Shown here one piece after another: positions 38,901 to 48,314 of a stretch of 64,000 bases of DNA. The position numbers and the translations under genes are program-made. Origin of the DNA: Bacillota bacterium (lineage in GTDB: Bacteria > Bacillota > Sulfobacillia > JACIYH01); NCBI GenBank assembly GCA_030019365.1, contig JASEFA010000002.1:396525-460524 (forward strand), read 5' to 3'. The first letter of the stretch is position 1, and every line of letters starts with the position of its first letter. Under the pieces are notes generated by a model. It had not been told where the DNA came from. It searched no databases and was given only the letters and a program-made list of their open reading frames with translations.

Positions 38901-39492
38901 CGGTAGTCGCCTCGTGACGCAGCTCCGTCGCCAGCTCGTCCAGGTCAATCTGCTCCAGCAGCTTCTTGATGGCCTCCGCTCCCATGCGGGCCTCGAAGTT
39001 GTGGCCGTACTTCTCCCTTGACTCCCGGTACTCGGCTTCGGTGAGGAGCTGCCTCTCCAGAAGCGGCGTGGTACCAGGGTCGGTCACGATATAGGCGGCG
39101 AAGTAAAGCACCTTCTCCAGTGCCCGCGGGGAGATGTCCAGCAGGAGTCCCATCCGGCTGGGGATACCCTTGAAGTACCAGATGTGCGAGACCGGGGCCG
39201 CCAGTTCGATGTGGCCCATGCGTTCCCGCCGCACCTTGGCCCGGGTCACTTCCACGCCGCAGCGGTCGCAGATGACTCCCTTGTACCGGACCCGCTTGTA
39301 CTTGCCGCAGTGGCACTCCCAGTCCCGGGTGGGTCCGAAGATGCGCTCGCAGAACAGGCCATCACGCTCCGGCTTAAGGGTGCGGTAGTTGATGGTCTCC
39401 GGTTTCTTCACCTCGCCCCGGGACCAGGCGCGGATCTGGTCGGGAGAGGCCAGCCCGATGCGGATGGAATCGAAGAAGTTCACGTCCAGCAA
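35950..39492 (-). CDS. rpoC: RNA polymerase beta-prime subunit
   Basis: 1180 residues from TTG 39492, eight bases after AAGGGAG. The N-terminal zinc-binding motif has [19 protein letters not shown]. The catalytic loop [13 protein letters not shown] holds the three Mg-binding Asp. The trigger-loop/bridge region and a second zinc site ([13 protein letters not shown]) are intact. The acidic tail (about the last 30 residues) is longer than usual. In-frame codons up to 39684 belong to the end of rpoB in another frame. Confidence 0.98.
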   Translation of the reverse strand: MLDVNFFDSIRIGLASPDQIRAWSRGEVKKPETINYRTLKPERDGLFCERIFGPTRDWECHCGKYKRVRYKGVICDRCGVEVTRAKVRRERMGHIELAAPVSHIWYFKGIPSRMGLLLDISPRALEKVLYFAAYIVTDPGTTPLLERQLLTEAEYRESREKYGHNFEARMGAEAIKKLLEQIDLDELATELRHEATTATGQRKVRAIRRLEVVEAFRKSGNRPEWMVLEAIPVIPPELRPMVQLDGGRFATSDLNDLYRRVINRNNRLKRLLDLGAPDIIVRNEKRMLQEAVDALIDNGRRGRPVTGPGNRALKSLSDMLKGKQGRFRQNLLGKRVDYSGRSVIVVGPRLRLYQCGLPKEMALELFKPFVMKRLVKDGQAHNIKSAKRMVERARPEVWDVLEDIIKEHPVLLNRAPTLHRLGIQAFEPVLVEGRAIQIHPLVCTAYNADFDGDQMAVHVPLSAEGQSEARILMLSVNNLLNPKDGSPVVTPTQDMVLGSYWLTVDREGDRGEGGVFASVEEAIMAHEHGYLGLHARIQVRMGGRRVSTTLGRLLFCERLPEEMRPRYYERVVDRKALGEIVTRCYHQFGNTRTAEVLDGIKELAFSAATRAGITIAVGDVTMPPDKAELLDRGQRDVDMVEEQYRRGLISDEERYRKVIDIWERTKEDVTQSQLAHMDKFNPVFMMAHSGARGNVQQMSQLGGMRGVMVDPTGRVIEVPVRSSFREGLSVLEYFTSTHGARKGLADTALRTADSGYLTRRLVDVAQDVIVREEDCGTEEGIVIQAPAGETLESVRSRIVGRCALEDIAHPETGEVLVGANQEIREPDFARLMEAGVPSVKIRSVFTCKTRHGVCVRCYGRNLATGYLVEPGESVGIIAAQSIGEPGTQLTMRTFHIGGVAAEDITQGLPRVEELFEARRPKGQALIAEVGGTVRISEGKNRRELEIVGDDGEGLATYGVPYGSRLKVQEGDQVEPGDELTEGSINPHDLLRVKGLRAVEQYLLSEVQRVYRMQGVDINDKHIEIIIRQMLRRVRVDDPGDTDLLNGQFADMWEFEAENARVLEEGGQPAVARPMLMGITKASLATDSFLAAASFQETTRVLTEAAIKGKQDALIGLKENVIIGKLIPAGTGMSRYRRLEVVKLAQPPVLPQEEATEAWAPEEMEADWTQELEAEGEAGSD

Positions 39493-39511
39493 CGCGCTCG
39501 CTCCCTTCGCC

Positions 39512-42500
39512 TTACTCCTCGTCCTCTTCGTCGCGGGCCTCGGCCTCCCGCAGCTCCTCCAGGCTCTCGGAAAGGTCGTCGTCACCGTCCGAGGCCCCCA
39601 TGCGCCCGCCGGAGGCGAGGGCGGCCGGCGCCGCTTCGTAGGTCTCCACTTCTTCCAGGCTTTCGGCTTCTTCCAGCTCCTCATCTGCGTCGGCGTATAT
39701 CGTTTCTTCGCCTATCTCGCCCGCATCTTCAACCGGTCCCGCCACCTCGCGCTCCAGGCGGCGCGCGCTCGGGCGGGCCTCCATCTCATCCTCGACTTCC
39801 TTGAGCTCGATGTCACGCCCCTCCTCGTCCAGGACACGCACGTCCAGGGCCAGGCTCTGCAGTTCTTTGATGAGGACCTTGAAGGACTCGGGCACGCCGG
39901 GCTCGGGTACGTTCTCGCCCTTGACGATGGCCTCGTACGTGCGCACCCGCCCCAGAACATCGTCCGACTTGACGGTGAGCAGCTCCTGCAAGGTGTAGGC
40001 GGCACCGTACGCCTCCAGCGCCCATACCTCCATTTCCCCGAACCGCTGGCCCCCGAACTGCGCCTTCCCGCCCAGGGGCTGCTGGGTAACCAGGGAGTAG
40101 GGACCCGTGGAGCGGGCATGGATCTTGTCGTCCACCAGGTGGGCCAGCTTCATCATGTAGAGGTATCCCACGCATACATCCTGGTCGAAGGACTGGCCGG
40201 TGCGACCGTCACGCAGGGTGATCTTCCCCGAGCGGGGTAGCCCCGCCTGCTCAAGCAGATCCAGGATCTCATCCTGGCGGGCGCCATCGAACACCGGGGA
40301 GGCCACATCAAGCCCCAGCACCCGGGCCGCCCAGCCCAGGTGGGCCTCCAGAATCTGCCCCAGATTCATGCGCGACGGCACCCCCAGGGGGTTCAGCACA
40401 ACCTGCACCGGAGTACCGTCAGGTAAAAACGGCATGTCCTCCTGGGGGAGGATGCGGGCGATGACACCCTTGTTGCCGTGGCGCCCTGCCATCTTGTCGC
40501 CCACGGAGATCTTACGCTTCTGCGCCACATACACCCGCACCAGCTGGTTCACGCCGGGCGGCAGCTCGTCTCCCCGCTCCCGGGAGAACACCTTCACGTC
40601 CACCACCACACCGGACTCCCCGTGGGGGACACGCAGTGAGGTGTCCCGCACTTCCCGGGCCTTTTCGCCGAATATGGCCCGCAGCAGGCGCTCTTCGGCG
40701 GTGAGCTCGGTCTCGCCTTTGGGCGTCACCTTGCCCACCAGGATATCGCCCGGCCGCACCTCCGCCCCGATGCGGATGACACCCCTCTCGTCCAGGTCCT
40801 TCAGTACATCCTCACCCACGTTGGGGATTTCCCTGGTGATCTCCTCCGGTCCCAGCTTGGTGTCGCGGGCGTCGCACTCGTACTCCTCGATGTGAATGGA
40901 GGTGAACACGTCCTCCTGCACCAGATCATCGGAGATGAGGATGGCGTCCTCGTAGTTGTAACCCTCCCAGGGCATGAACGCCACCAGCACGTTCCGGCCC
41001 AGGGCCAGTTCGCCCGCATCGGTGGAGGCCCCGTCGGCCAGGACGTCCCCTTTGTTCACCCGCTCACCCTTGCCCACCACCGGGCGCTGGTTCATGCAGG
41101 TACCCTGGTTGGAGCGGGCAAACTTCAAGAGCCGGTGCGTGACCGTCCTGCCGGAGTCGTACCTGACCCTGATCTCGGTGGCGGCAACCGATTCCACCAC
41201 CCCATCCTCGGGGGCCAGCAGCACCACGCCCGAGTCGTACGCCGCCCGAAACTCCAGGCCGGTCCCCACCAGGGCGGCTTCCGTGCGCAGAAGGGGAACC
41301 GCCTGCCGCTGCATGTTGGATCCCATGAGGGCACGGTTGGCGTCGTCGTGCTCCAGGAAGGGGATGAGCGCGGTGGCCACGGAGACGATCTGCTTCGGGG
41401 AGACGTCCATGTAATCCACGTCGGTGGGCGGTACGTACACGATGTCCCCCCGGTAACGGGCGATCACCCGGGGCCCCACCAGGCAGCCGTCGGCATTCAC
41501 GGCGGCGTTGGCCTGGGCGATGACGCATTCGTCCTCCTCATCGGCGCTCAGGTACACCACCTCGTCCGTAACCCGTCCCAGGTCCTTGTCTACCCTGCGG
41601 TAAGGCGCCTCGATGAACCCGTAAGGGTTCACCCGGGCATAGGTGGCCAGGGAGCTGATCAGGCCGATGTTGGGACCCTCGGGGGTCTCGATGGGGCACA
41701 TGCGCCCGTAGTGGGAGTGGTGCACGTCCCGCACCTCGAACCCGGCCCGCTCGCGGGAGAGGCCACCGGGGCCGAGGGCGGACAGCCGCCGCTTGTGGGT
41801 GAGCTCCGCCAGCGGGTTGGTCTGGTCCATGAACTGGGAGAGCTGGCTGGACCCGAAGAACTCCCGCACCGCCGCAGTAACCGGGCGGATGTTGATGAGC
41901 ACCTGGGGGGTGACCGACTCCACGTCCTGGATGGTCATGCGCTCCTTGACCACGCGCTCCATGCGCGCCAGCCCGATGCGGAACTGGTTCTGCAGAAGCT
42001 CGCCCACGCACCTGAGCCGGCGGTTGCCCAGGTGGTCGATGTCGTCCACCGAGCCCAGCCCCCGGAACAGGTTGAGCAAGTACGATATCACCGCCACGAT
42101 GTCCTCTTTGGTGACCGTTTTGACGGCAAGGGCGGGAGCACCGTTGGCCAGCACCGGTATGACTTCCCCGTCGGGAAGCCGCACCTTCAGCCGGGCGATG
42201 CCTGCCGCGTCGATCCTCTCCGCCAGACGGCGGTCGATGACGCTGCCCGGGTCGGCGAGCACCTCGCCGGTGCGGGGGTCAATCACCCGGCCGGCGGCCA
42301 GGGTGCCCACCAGACGGCGCCGCAGGGACAGCTTCTTGTTGAGCTTATACCGGCCCACGGAGGCCAGGTCGTACCGGCGCGACTCGAAGAACAGGGAGTC
42401 GAGCAGCGTCCGGGCCGACTCCACCGTGGGCGGTTCCCCCGGCCGCAGGCGCTTGTAGATCTCGATCAGGGCTTCATCGGTCGACCTGGTGCTGTCCCGC

Positions 42501-43162
42501 TCCAGGGTGTTCTTGACCCGGGGGTCGTCGCCGAAAAGCTCCAGGATGTCGTTGTCGCTCGAATAGCCCAGCGCCCGCAGGAGCACGGTGGCCGGCAACT
42601 TGCGAGTGCGATCCACCCGCACCCATGCCACCTCAGAGGAGTCGGTCTCGAACTCCAGCCAGGCTCCCCGATTGGGAATGATGGTGGCGTAGTACAGAGT
42701 GACTCCCGAGACCGGGTCCGGTTGAGAGGAAAAGTAGGCTCCGGGGGACCGGACGAGCTGGCTCACCACAACCCGTTCCGCCCCGTTGATGACGAACGTA
42801 CCCTGGTCGGTCATGAGGGGAAAATCCCCCATGAACACCTGCTGCTCCTTGACCTCGCCCGTCTCCTTGTTGATGAGCCTGACTTTCACCTTGAGGGGCG
42901 CCGCATAGGTGACGTCCCTCTCCTTGCACTCCTCCACGTTGTACTTGGGTTTGCCCAGCTCGGGATCCAGGAACTCCAGCACCAGGTTGCCGGTGAAATC
43001 CTGGATGGGGGAGATGTCACGCAGGAGTTCCCGCAACCCTTCGCGAACAAACCAATCGTAGGAGTTCTGCTGGATCTCGATGAGGTTGGGGATCTCCAGC
43101 ACTTCGGAAATGCGCCCGAAGTTGCGCCTTTGCCGGCGACCGGCCTGCAGGGCCAGGGCCAT
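39512..43162 (-). CDS. rpoB: RNA polymerase beta subunit
   Basis: 1216 residues. The rifampicin region reads [20 protein letters not shown] then [20 protein letters not shown], a susceptible-type sequence. [13 protein letters not shown] and the C-terminal [20 protein letters not shown] are canonical. After the normal end there is an extra acidic tail of about 80 residues rich in Glu and Asp (from about residue 1130). The ribosome site before ATG 43162 is weak (GGGAG at 12 bases). Confidence 0.98.
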   Translation of the reverse strand: MALALQAGRRQRRNFGRISEVLEIPNLIEIQQNSYDWFVREGLRELLRDISPIQDFTGNLVLEFLDPELGKPKYNVEECKERDVTYAAPLKVKVRLINKETGEVKEQQVFMGDFPLMTDQGTFVINGAERVVVSQLVRSPGAYFSSQPDPVSGVTLYYATIIPNRGAWLEFETDSSEVAWVRVDRTRKLPATVLLRALGYSSDNDILELFGDDPRVKNTLERDSTRSTDEALIEIYKRLRPGEPPTVESARTLLDSLFFESRRYDLASVGRYKLNKKLSLRRRLVGTLAAGRVIDPRTGEVLADPGSVIDRRLAERIDAAGIARLKVRLPDGEVIPVLANGAPALAVKTVTKEDIVAVISYLLNLFRGLGSVDDIDHLGNRRLRCVGELLQNQFRIGLARMERVVKERMTIQDVESVTPQVLINIRPVTAAVREFFGSSQLSQFMDQTNPLAELTHKRRLSALGPGGLSRERAGFEVRDVHHSHYGRMCPIETPEGPNIGLISSLATYARVNPYGFIEAPYRRVDKDLGRVTDEVVYLSADEEDECVIAQANAAVNADGCLVGPRVIARYRGDIVYVPPTDVDYMDVSPKQIVSVATALIPFLEHDDANRALMGSNMQRQAVPLLRTEAALVGTGLEFRAAYDSGVVLLAPEDGVVESVAATEIRVRYDSGRTVTHRLLKFARSNQGTCMNQRPVVGKGERVNKGDVLADGASTDAGELALGRNVLVAFMPWEGYNYEDAILISDDLVQEDVFTSIHIEEYECDARDTKLGPEEITREIPNVGEDVLKDLDERGVIRIGAEVRPGDILVGKVTPKGETELTAEERLLRAIFGEKAREVRDTSLRVPHGESGVVVDVKVFSRERGDELPPGVNQLVRVYVAQKRKISVGDKMAGRHGNKGVIARILPQEDMPFLPDGTPVQVVLNPLGVPSRMNLGQILEAHLGWAARVLGLDVASPVFDGARQDEILDLLEQAGLPRSGKITLRDGRTGQSFDQDVCVGYLYMMKLAHLVDDKIHARSTGPYSLVTQQPLGGKAQFGGQRFGEMEVWALEAYGAAYTLQELLTVKSDDVLGRVRTYEAIVKGENVPEPGVPESFKVLIKELQSLALDVRVLDEEGRDIELKEVEDEMEARPSARRLEREVAGPVEDAGEIGEETIYADADEELEEAESLEEVETYEAAPAALASGGRMGASDGDDDLSESLEELREAEARDEEDEE

Positions 43163-43211
43163 GCGCTTTCACGCTCCCGTCCTCGGTTTTTCCCACTCCA
43201 TCCCGACCAAA

Positions 43212-43254
43212 AACGCCAAAAGCAAAGCCCTCCCGGGCTTCGCCCCTGGGCGAA
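43212..43254 (-). terminator. Double hairpin with T-rich tail in the rpoB leader, possible attenuator
   Basis: On the minus strand TTCGCC/GGCGAA (43254-43239) and GCCC/GGGC (43238-43227) hairpins are followed by CTTTGCTTTT and later GTTTTT. It lies about 60 bases before rpoB and downstream of the rpoB promoter. The first stem is a neat 6-bp palindrome; the second is short. It could tune rplL-rpoB read-through, as the rplL-rpoB gap does in other bacteria. Confidence 0.4.
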
Positions 43255-43348
43255 CACTAGTTGCGCTCACAAGCGATAACCATCGCCAAGTTATTGTAGC
43301 TCCAAACCGTACGGATTATTCCGGCCCCCCCGTGGGCGGCACCCTGCT

Positions 43349-43377
43349 ACTTTATCACACCGCGCTGGCTCCGTCAA
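43349..43377 (-). promoter_or_regulatory. Sigma-A promoter of rpoBC
   Basis: Minus-strand TTGACG (43377-43372), 17-base spacer, TAAAGT (43354-43349). It sits in the 303-base non-coding gap between rplL and rpoB. The implied leader is about 180 bases and contains the hairpins at 43212-43254. Confidence 0.75.
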
Positions 43378-43465
43378 TAGGGAGAGCTCGTTCCCCTCGT
43401 TCCCGCAGCGCAGAAGCGATGGCCCGGGGGAACGCCTCCCGCCCGGCGTCCCCCCGGGGCCCCCC

Positions 43466-43852
43466 TCACTTGATCTCCACTTCGCCGCCCACGTCGGTGA
43501 TCTTCTTCTTGACCGACTCGGCTTCTTCCTTGCTGACCTTCTCCTTGATGGGCTTGGGGACGGCGTCCACCAGATCCTTGGCCTCCTTGAGGCCCAGACC
43601 GGTGAGTTCGCGCACCACCTTGATGACCTGGAGCTTGTTGTCGCCGTATGACTTCAGGATGACGTCGAACTCGGTCTTCTCTTCCTCCTCAGGGGCTGCC
43701 GCCGGCGCCGCCGGCCCGACCGCAGGGGCCGCCACCGCCACCGGCGCGGCTGCGCTCACCCCGAACTCCTTCTCGAACGCCTTCACCAGTTCCGCCAGCT
43801 CCAGAACCGTCATGCCCTTGACAATCTCGAGGACCTGCTCGATCTTAGACAT
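43466..43852 (-). CDS. rplL: Ribosomal protein L7/L12 (bL12)
   Basis: 128 residues from ATG 43852. N-terminal dimerisation helix ([19 protein letters not shown]), Ala/Pro-rich hinge (about 45-60), and the globular C-terminal domain with [21 protein letters not shown] split over the domain and [20 protein letters not shown]. Multicopy stalk protein that recruits translation factors. Confidence 0.98.
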   Translation of the reverse strand: MSKIEQVLEIVKGMTVLELAELVKAFEKEFGVSAAAPVAVAAPAVGPAAPAAAPEEEEKTEFDVILKSYGDNKLQVIKVVRELTGLGLKEAKDLVDAVPKPIKEKVSKEEAESVKKKITDVGGEVEIK

Positions 43853-43883
43853 CTCATTCCCTCCCCACATGGTCTTAGACCCA

Positions 43884-44411
43884 TCACGCGACCGCATCTT
43901 CCCTCTGCCGGCGCACCGCATCCAGCACGGTTACCATCCCGCGCAGCAGCCCGGCCAGGCATCCGGCCATGCCCGCCAGGGGTGCCTGCACGCCGCCCAG
44001 CACCCGGGCCAGGAGCACCTCGCGGGCGGGCAGCTCGGCCAGCCGGGCCACACCCTCCGCATCCACAACCTGCCCTTCCACCCAGGCGCCCTTGACAAGC
44101 GGCATCCTGAACTCGCGGATGAATCCCTGCAGCACGCGGGCGGCCACCACGGGATCCTGGTAAGAAAACGCCACTGCCGTGGGCCCTTCGAGATAAGGGT
44201 CCAGCCCCGTCGCCCCCACCTCGCGGGCCGCCAGGCGGAACAGGTTGTTCCGCACCACCCGGTATTCCACCCCCGCCTCCCGGAAGCGCCGGCGCAGTTC
44301 GGTCGTGCTCGCCACGTTCAGCCCCCGGTAGTCGGCCAGCACCACGCCCCGGCACCGGGCGAGCTTCTCCCTGAGGTTGACCACCGTCTCCACCTTCTCG
44401 GGTTTGGGCAA
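43884..44411 (-). CDS. rplJ: Ribosomal protein L10 (uL10)
   Basis: 175 residues from TTG 44411 after [32 protein letters not shown] opening, [17 protein letters not shown], and the C-terminal helix that binds L12 dimers. In many bacteria L10 (with L12) represses this operon by binding its leader. It is not preceded by rplA here, which is unusual. Confidence 0.97.
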   Translation of the reverse strand: MPKPEKVETVVNLREKLARCRGVVLADYRGLNVASTTELRRRFREAGVEYRVVRNNLFRLAAREVGATGLDPYLEGPTAVAFSYQDPVVAARVLQGFIREFRMPLVKGAWVEGQVVDAEGVARLAELPAREVLLARVLGGVQAPLAGMAGCLAGLLRGMVTVLDAVRRQREDAVA

Positions 44412-44680
44412 TCATCTCCCCCCCCTTTCCGTTTCGCAGATTCTTCCGGCACCCGATGCGCACCCACAGGCCGCCGGGGGACGCACCCGCGAATCACGCG
44501 CCGTCAGATCGGCGACTCATGCACCGTCAAATCAGGCGGGCCCCCGCCGCCGCGCGAGGGCCCGCGAAAGATCCCGCTATCACCGATAGCGGACCCATCT
44601 CTCATGCACCCTCAGCCTCGGCAGGCGTCCTGCGGGGACCTTGAGGCCGTTCGCACCGGCCACCTGCTGTCTTAAGCTGA
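44412..44680 (-). ncRNA. Structured leader of rplJ-rplL, probable L10 leader
   Basis: About 270 bases of transcribed leader between the rplJ promoter and rplJ. On the minus strand there is a perfect 8-bp hairpin CCGCTATC-GGT-GATAGCGG (44593-44575), then a stem of CGGGCCC and GGGCCCG arms (about 44566-44539). L10-type leaders bind the L10-L12 complex to control these two genes; position and structure fit, but the exact kink-turn was not traced. Confidence 0.55.
44494..44618 (-). repeat. Three imperfect short repeats in the L10 leader
   Basis: Plus-strand copies of the unit TCATGCACCGTCA are at 44518-44530 (exact), 44494-44506 (TCACGCGCCGTCA) and 44603-44615 (TCATGCACCCTCA). The first two are 24 bases apart, the third 73 bases further. 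All lie inside the rplJ leader. Role unknown. Confidence 0.6.
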
Positions 44681-44688
44681 CATCCCCT

Positions 44689-44717
44689 ACCCTACCACAA
44701 CTCGCCCCGCCCGTCAA
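44689..44717 (-). promoter_or_regulatory. Sigma-A promoter of rplJ-rplL
   Basis: Minus-strand TTGACG (44717-44712), 17-base spacer, TAGGGT (44694-44689). Its -35 is about 36 bases from the -35 of the divergent cad operon promoter at 44754. Confidence 0.65.
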
Positions 44718-44753
44718 CTTCCTGCGCCCAGATCCTGCGCCCAGAACGAGCGG

Positions 44754-44782
44754 TTGACGGGGGCCCGGGCAGGGCCTATAAT
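44754..44782 (+). promoter_or_regulatory. Sigma-A promoter of the cadC-cadA operon
   Basis: TTGACG (44754-44759), 17-base spacer, TATAAT (44777-44782). Just downstream an AT-richer stretch (44783-44809, with GTTGAGTTAAACAGTTG) is a plausible ArsR/CadC operator, because such repressors bind over the start site. No perfect dyad was found. Confidence 0.85.
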
Positions 44783-44887
44783 CATAGCGGTTGAGTTAAA
44801 CAGTTGTGGAAGTATGGAGGCCGCCATCACTGCCGGTGCTACCAGGTAGCGTGAACCAGGGGGCCCATCGGAGGGAGCGGGATACCG

Positions 44888-45253
44888 GTGAAGAAGAGGG
44901 CACCCGCCGCGGAGAGGGATACGTGCGACGTATTCACTTACGACCTGGCGCGGGTGCGGCGGTTGCGCAAACAGCTGCGGCGCATGGACGAGCTGGCGGA
45001 GCTGTTTTCTGCCCTGGGTGATCCCACCCGGGTGAAGGTCGTCTACGCCCTGTCACAGGAGGAGATGTGCGTCTGCGACCTGGCCGCCCTGGTGGGGTTG
45101 AGCCTGCAGGCGGTCTCCTACCACCTGCGCCTGCTGCGGGCCCTGCGCCTGGTCAGGTACCGCCGCCAGGGCAGGAGGGTCTTCTACTCCCTGGATGACG
45201 AGCACGTGGCGGCCCTGGTCAGTCAGGGCATGGCCCATGTGGAGCACGACTGA
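44888..45253 (+). CDS. cadC: CadC/ArsR family metal-sensing repressor
   Basis: 121 residues, winged-helix ArsR/SmtB fold with ELFSALGDPTRVKVVYAL and the recognition helix SLQAVSYHLRLL. Metal ligands for a CadC-type alpha-3N site: DTCDVFTYD (Cys 13; the second N-terminal Cys of CadC is Thr here) and MCVCD (Cys 61, 63). The C-terminal helix DDEHVAALVSQGMAHVEH also has the Asp/His pattern of a zinc alpha-5 site. Known relatives leave DNA when Cd, Pb or Zn binds. Upstream of and likely controlling the metal ATPase. Confidence 0.88.
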   Translation: MKKRAPAAERDTCDVFTYDLARVRRLRKQLRRMDELAELFSALGDPTRVKVVYALSQEEMCVCDLAALVGLSLQAVSYHLRLLRALRLVRYRRQGRRVFYSLDDEHVAALVSQGMAHVEHD

Positions 45254-45266
45254 CGGAGGGACCACC

Positions 45267-47231
45267 GTGGAACACGCCCACTCCTGTCATCATTGCGCCT
45301 CAGACACGCCCTCCCGGGAAAGGGAGGGACCACCTGTCCCGGGCCGCATCGGCCTGGCCGCCGCCCTGCTCCTCGCCGGCTGGCTGCTGGAAGCGCGGGG
45401 ACTGGCGCTGCCCGGCCGCGTTACCCTGGTCGCCTCGCTCCTCCTGTCGGGGTGGCCCGTCATCGGGCGCGGGATACGGGGGATGGCGCGGGGGTCGTTC
45501 GACATCGATGGCCTCGTCACCGTGGCCGCGGCTGCCGCACCCTTCATCGGTGAGTGGGTGGAGGCCGCCCTGGTAATGCTGCTCTTCGCCGTGGGCGAGG
45601 GCCTGGAGGAACTGGTGTCCGAACGCAACCGGCGGTCCCTGGAGGCCCTGCTCGATTCCGCACCCCGTTTCGCGCGGGTACGGCGGGGCACCGACGAGGT
45701 GGAGGTGCCCGCCGAACACCTGGTGCCGGGCGACGTCTTCCTGTTGCGCCCCGGGGACCGGGCTCCCGCGGACGGCCGCGTGGTGGCGGGCAGTTCCGCC
45801 CTGGACGAGGCGGCCATTACGGGGGAAGCGTTCCCCGTGCCCAAGGCCGTGGGTGACGGCGTGTACGCAGGCAGCATCAACCGGGAGGGGTTCCTGGAGG
45901 TGGAGGTCACCCACCGGGCCGCGGAGAGCACTTTCTCCCGCATGATCCGGCTGGTAGAGGAGGCGCAGGAGGTCAGAGCCCCCTCCCAGCGCCTGGTGGA
46001 CAGGTTCGCCCGCTATTACACTCCCGCGGTGATCGCGGCTGCCGCCACCATGGCCCTGGTACCCCTCCTCACCGGGGCACCGTGGCACGCCTGGATGTAC
46101 CGGGCCCTGGCCCTGTTGCTGGTATCGTGCCCCTGTGCCCTGGTCATCTCCACCCCCACCGCCATCGTGGCCGCCATCTCCGCCGCCGCCCGACGCGGCA
46201 TCCTGATCAAGGGGGGCACCCACCTGGAAGCCATGGGACGGCTGCGGGTGCTGGCTTTCGACAAGACCGGTACCCTCACCCTGGGGTCGCCCCGCCTGGT
46301 GGAGGTCATCGCCGGCCCGGGTCACAGCGAGGGAGAAATCCTGGCCCTGGCAGCGGCGGTGGAGGCGGCGTCCGAGCACCCCATCGCCCGGGCGCTGGTG
46401 AGAGAGGCAGGAGAACGGGGCATCAGACCCTCCCCAGCGAAGGATTTCCGCGCCATCCCGGGGCTGGGAGCACGGGCCCGAGTTGATGGACGGGAATGCC
46501 TGGTCGGCAACGCCCGCCTCTTCGCAGGCTGGCAGGTCCCCGACGGGGTGGCACGCGGGGCGGCCGCCCTGCAGGCCTCGGGCCCCACGGCAGTGCTGGC
46601 GGGATGCGCGGGGGAGGTGTGGGGAGCCCTGGCCGTGGCCGACACCGTGCGCCCCGGGGCACGGGAAGCGGTGGCGCGCCTGAAGAAGATGGGCATCGGC
46701 CACCTGGCCATGCTCACCGGGGACCACCTGGCGCCTGCGCGGGCGGTGGCCCGAGACCTCGACCTGGACTCGGTCCGCCACGAGTTGCTTCCCGAGCAAA
46801 AGGTGCAGGCGGTGAGGGACCTGCGCACCCGGTACGGCGAAGTGGGGATGGTGGGGGACGGTGTGAACGACACCGCCGCCCTGGCGGCCGCCTCCCTCGG
46901 GGTGGCCATGGGGGCGGCGGGCACGGAAGCCGCCCTGGAGACGGCCGACGTCGCCCTCATGGGTGACGACCTGGGCACCCTCCCCGACGCCGTCGCCCTG
47001 GGCCGCCGCACCCTCCACGTCATCGGGCAGAACGTTGCCCTGGCGGTGGGCGTCAAGCTCCTGGCCCTGGTCCTGCTTGCCCTGGGCCGGCTGGACCTGT
47101 GGATGGCGGTGCTGAGCGACAGCGGCACCGCCGTGCTGGTCACCCTCAACAGCATGCGCCTGCTGCGCGGCCCCGCCCGCGCCGGGCGCGGGCTGCCTTC
47201 CCCGGGGCAGGAAACCCTTAGCCCGCCGTAG
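45267..47231 (+). CDS. cadA: P1B-type heavy-metal (Zn/Cd/Pb) exporting ATPase
   Basis: 654 residues from GTG 45267, 13 bases after the cadC stop. No HMA domain; instead a short N-terminal HAHSCHHC motif. Landmarks are TGE (185-187), membrane CPC (288-290), DKTGT (332-336), a His-Pro motif SEHPIA, and GDGVND. The last helices with a Lys in AVGVKLLALVLLALG and SDSGTAVLVTLNSMRLL fit the P1B-2 class (Zn, Cd, Pb). Exports metals across the cytoplasmic membrane. In an operon with the CadC-like sensor. Confidence 0.92.
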   Translation: MEHAHSCHHCASDTPSREREGPPVPGRIGLAAALLLAGWLLEARGLALPGRVTLVASLLLSGWPVIGRGIRGMARGSFDIDGLVTVAAAAAPFIGEWVEAALVMLLFAVGEGLEELVSERNRRSLEALLDSAPRFARVRRGTDEVEVPAEHLVPGDVFLLRPGDRAPADGRVVAGSSALDEAAITGEAFPVPKAVGDGVYAGSINREGFLEVEVTHRAAESTFSRMIRLVEEAQEVRAPSQRLVDRFARYYTPAVIAAAATMALVPLLTGAPWHAWMYRALALLLVSCPCALVISTPTAIVAAISAAARRGILIKGGTHLEAMGRLRVLAFDKTGTLTLGSPRLVEVIAGPGHSEGEILALAAAVEAASEHPIARALVREAGERGIRPSPAKDFRAIPGLGARARVDGRECLVGNARLFAGWQVPDGVARGAAALQASGPTAVLAGCAGEVWGALAVADTVRPGAREAVARLKKMGIGHLAMLTGDHLAPARAVARDLDLDSVRHELLPEQKVQAVRDLRTRYGEVGMVGDGVNDTAALAAASLGVAMGAAGTEAALETADVALMGDDLGTLPDAVALGRRTLHVIGQNVALAVGVKLLALVLLALGRLDLWMAVLSDSGTAVLVTLNSMRLLRGPARAGRGLPSPGQETLSPP

Positions 47232-47243
47232 AATCCCGGCCCC

Positions 47244-47918
47244 GTGAAGCGGAACGCGATCCTGTTCCTGGTCTCCGGGGCCATGTCCAGTGTGGCCATG
47301 GGCGCCTTCATGACCACCCAGGGACTTTACATCATGTGCCTGGGTTACGGAGAGGAGCTCCTGGGGCTCATCCTGTCCGGACGCATGGTAGCAGGCGCCG
47401 TGGGCGCCCTGCCCGCCGGCATGATCTCGGACCGCTACGGGAGAAAGAAGCTGGGGGCGTCACCCACCGTGGTGGGGTTGATCCTGTCTCTGAGCAACGG
47501 GGCCACCGCCGTGGCCGGGCTGCTCGCCCCCGCCCTGGTCCCCCGACTGGGCCGGGTGCGTACCGTGGTCTTCACCCAGGTGGCATCCATCCCGTTCCTG
47601 CTCATGATAGCGGTGCCGCCCTGGCTGTGGCTGGTGGGGACGGCCATGTTCTTCCGCAACGCCCTCATGAACATGTCCAGCCCGGTGGCGGCCAGCTTCT
47701 CCATGGAGATCATGGAACCCCAGCTGCGCGGCACCACGTCCAGCCTGATGCGCATCGCCGACAGCCTGGCCCGGGCCGCAAGCAGTCTGTGCGCGGGCTG
47801 GATCATGGCCCGCTGGGGGTACGATCTGCCCTACGTGTTTACGGCCGCCCTTTACCTGGCAGCCTCCCTGCTCTACTACCGGCGGTTTCGCGAATACGAT
47901 GCCCGGGATACGAGGTGA
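47244..47918 (+). CDS. MFS transporter, internally shortened
   Basis: 224 residues, about half the size of a normal major facilitator. Residues 1-70 look like helices 1-2 and the cytosolic motif A (GMISDRYGRKK). From about residue 72 the sequence resembles helices 8 to 12 of the second half, without helices 3 to 6 or so. The frame is open with no stop at the junction near 47450. It may be a remnant of an in-frame deletion or a non-transporting relic. Weak ribosome site, 12 bases after cadA. Confidence 0.6.
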   Translation: MKRNAILFLVSGAMSSVAMGAFMTTQGLYIMCLGYGEELLGLILSGRMVAGAVGALPAGMISDRYGRKKLGASPTVVGLILSLSNGATAVAGLLAPALVPRLGRVRTVVFTQVASIPFLLMIAVPPWLWLVGTAMFFRNALMNMSSPVAASFSMEIMEPQLRGTTSSLMRIADSLARAASSLCAGWIMARWGYDLPYVFTAALYLAASLLYYRRFREYDARDTR

Positions 47919-47920
47919 GG

Positions 47921-47950
47921 TTGACATGGCGGGCTCCACGTGCGTACAAT
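47921..47950 (+). promoter_or_regulatory. Sigma-A promoter of the T-box/cysE transcript
   Basis: TTGACA (47921-47926), 18-base spacer, TACAAT (47945-47950). It begins three bases after the MFS stop codon and precedes the T-box leader. Confidence 0.85.
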
Positions 47951-47959
47951 GGGCACAAA

Positions 47960-48230
47960 GCCATGAACGGGAAGAGTAGCCCGCTTCCCCGCCCCCAGAG
48001 AGGGCCGGCCAGGTGTGAGCGGCCCGGGAGGGAACGGGCAAAGTGCCCCCGCGAGCTGCGGCACCGAACCAGAGTAGGTGCTGCCGGCCACCCCCGTTAG
48101 AGGGATGGGTTCGGACGGGGCGTCCTTCGGCGGGATTACCCGGACGGACCCCTGAGCGGGATCGTGAGACGCGATCCAATCAGGGTGGGACCACGGAGAA
48201 ACCCTTCCGCCCCTGGGCGGAAGGGTTTCT
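47960..48230 (+). promoter_or_regulatory. T-box leader controlling cysE, probably sensing tRNA-Cys
   Basis: Stem I opens with the GA-motif GGGAAGAGTAG (47969-47979) and closes after GGAACGGGC (48031-48039). The loop opposite holds TGC at 48044-48046, a Cys codon and likely specifier. The AGAGAGGGCCGG-GGTGTGAGC elements of Stem I are present (47997-48020). The T-box AGGGTGGGACCACGG is at 48182-48196, followed by a 14-bp terminator stem with AAACCCTTCCGCCC and GGGCGGAAGGGTTT arms (48199-48228). Uncharged tRNA would stabilise the antiterminator and turn on cysE. Confidence 0.85.
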
Positions 48231-48314
48231 GCTTCATCCCCCGCCCCGCCCGCAGGCCGGGCCGGCAGGACGGGGGCTCATGCCAGCGCAAAGGAAGGGG
48301 GCAGAGAGTCGTCC

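Noticed and set aside
39184-40240. Plus-strand frames opposite rpoC and rpoB
   Set aside because: Low-complexity His/Arg/Pro-rich products without any motif, fully covered by the essential polymerase genes.
43293-43298. TACAAT on the minus strand in the rpoB leader as a second promoter
   Set aside because: No acceptable -35 box at 16-18 bases; the promoter at 43349-43377 is better.
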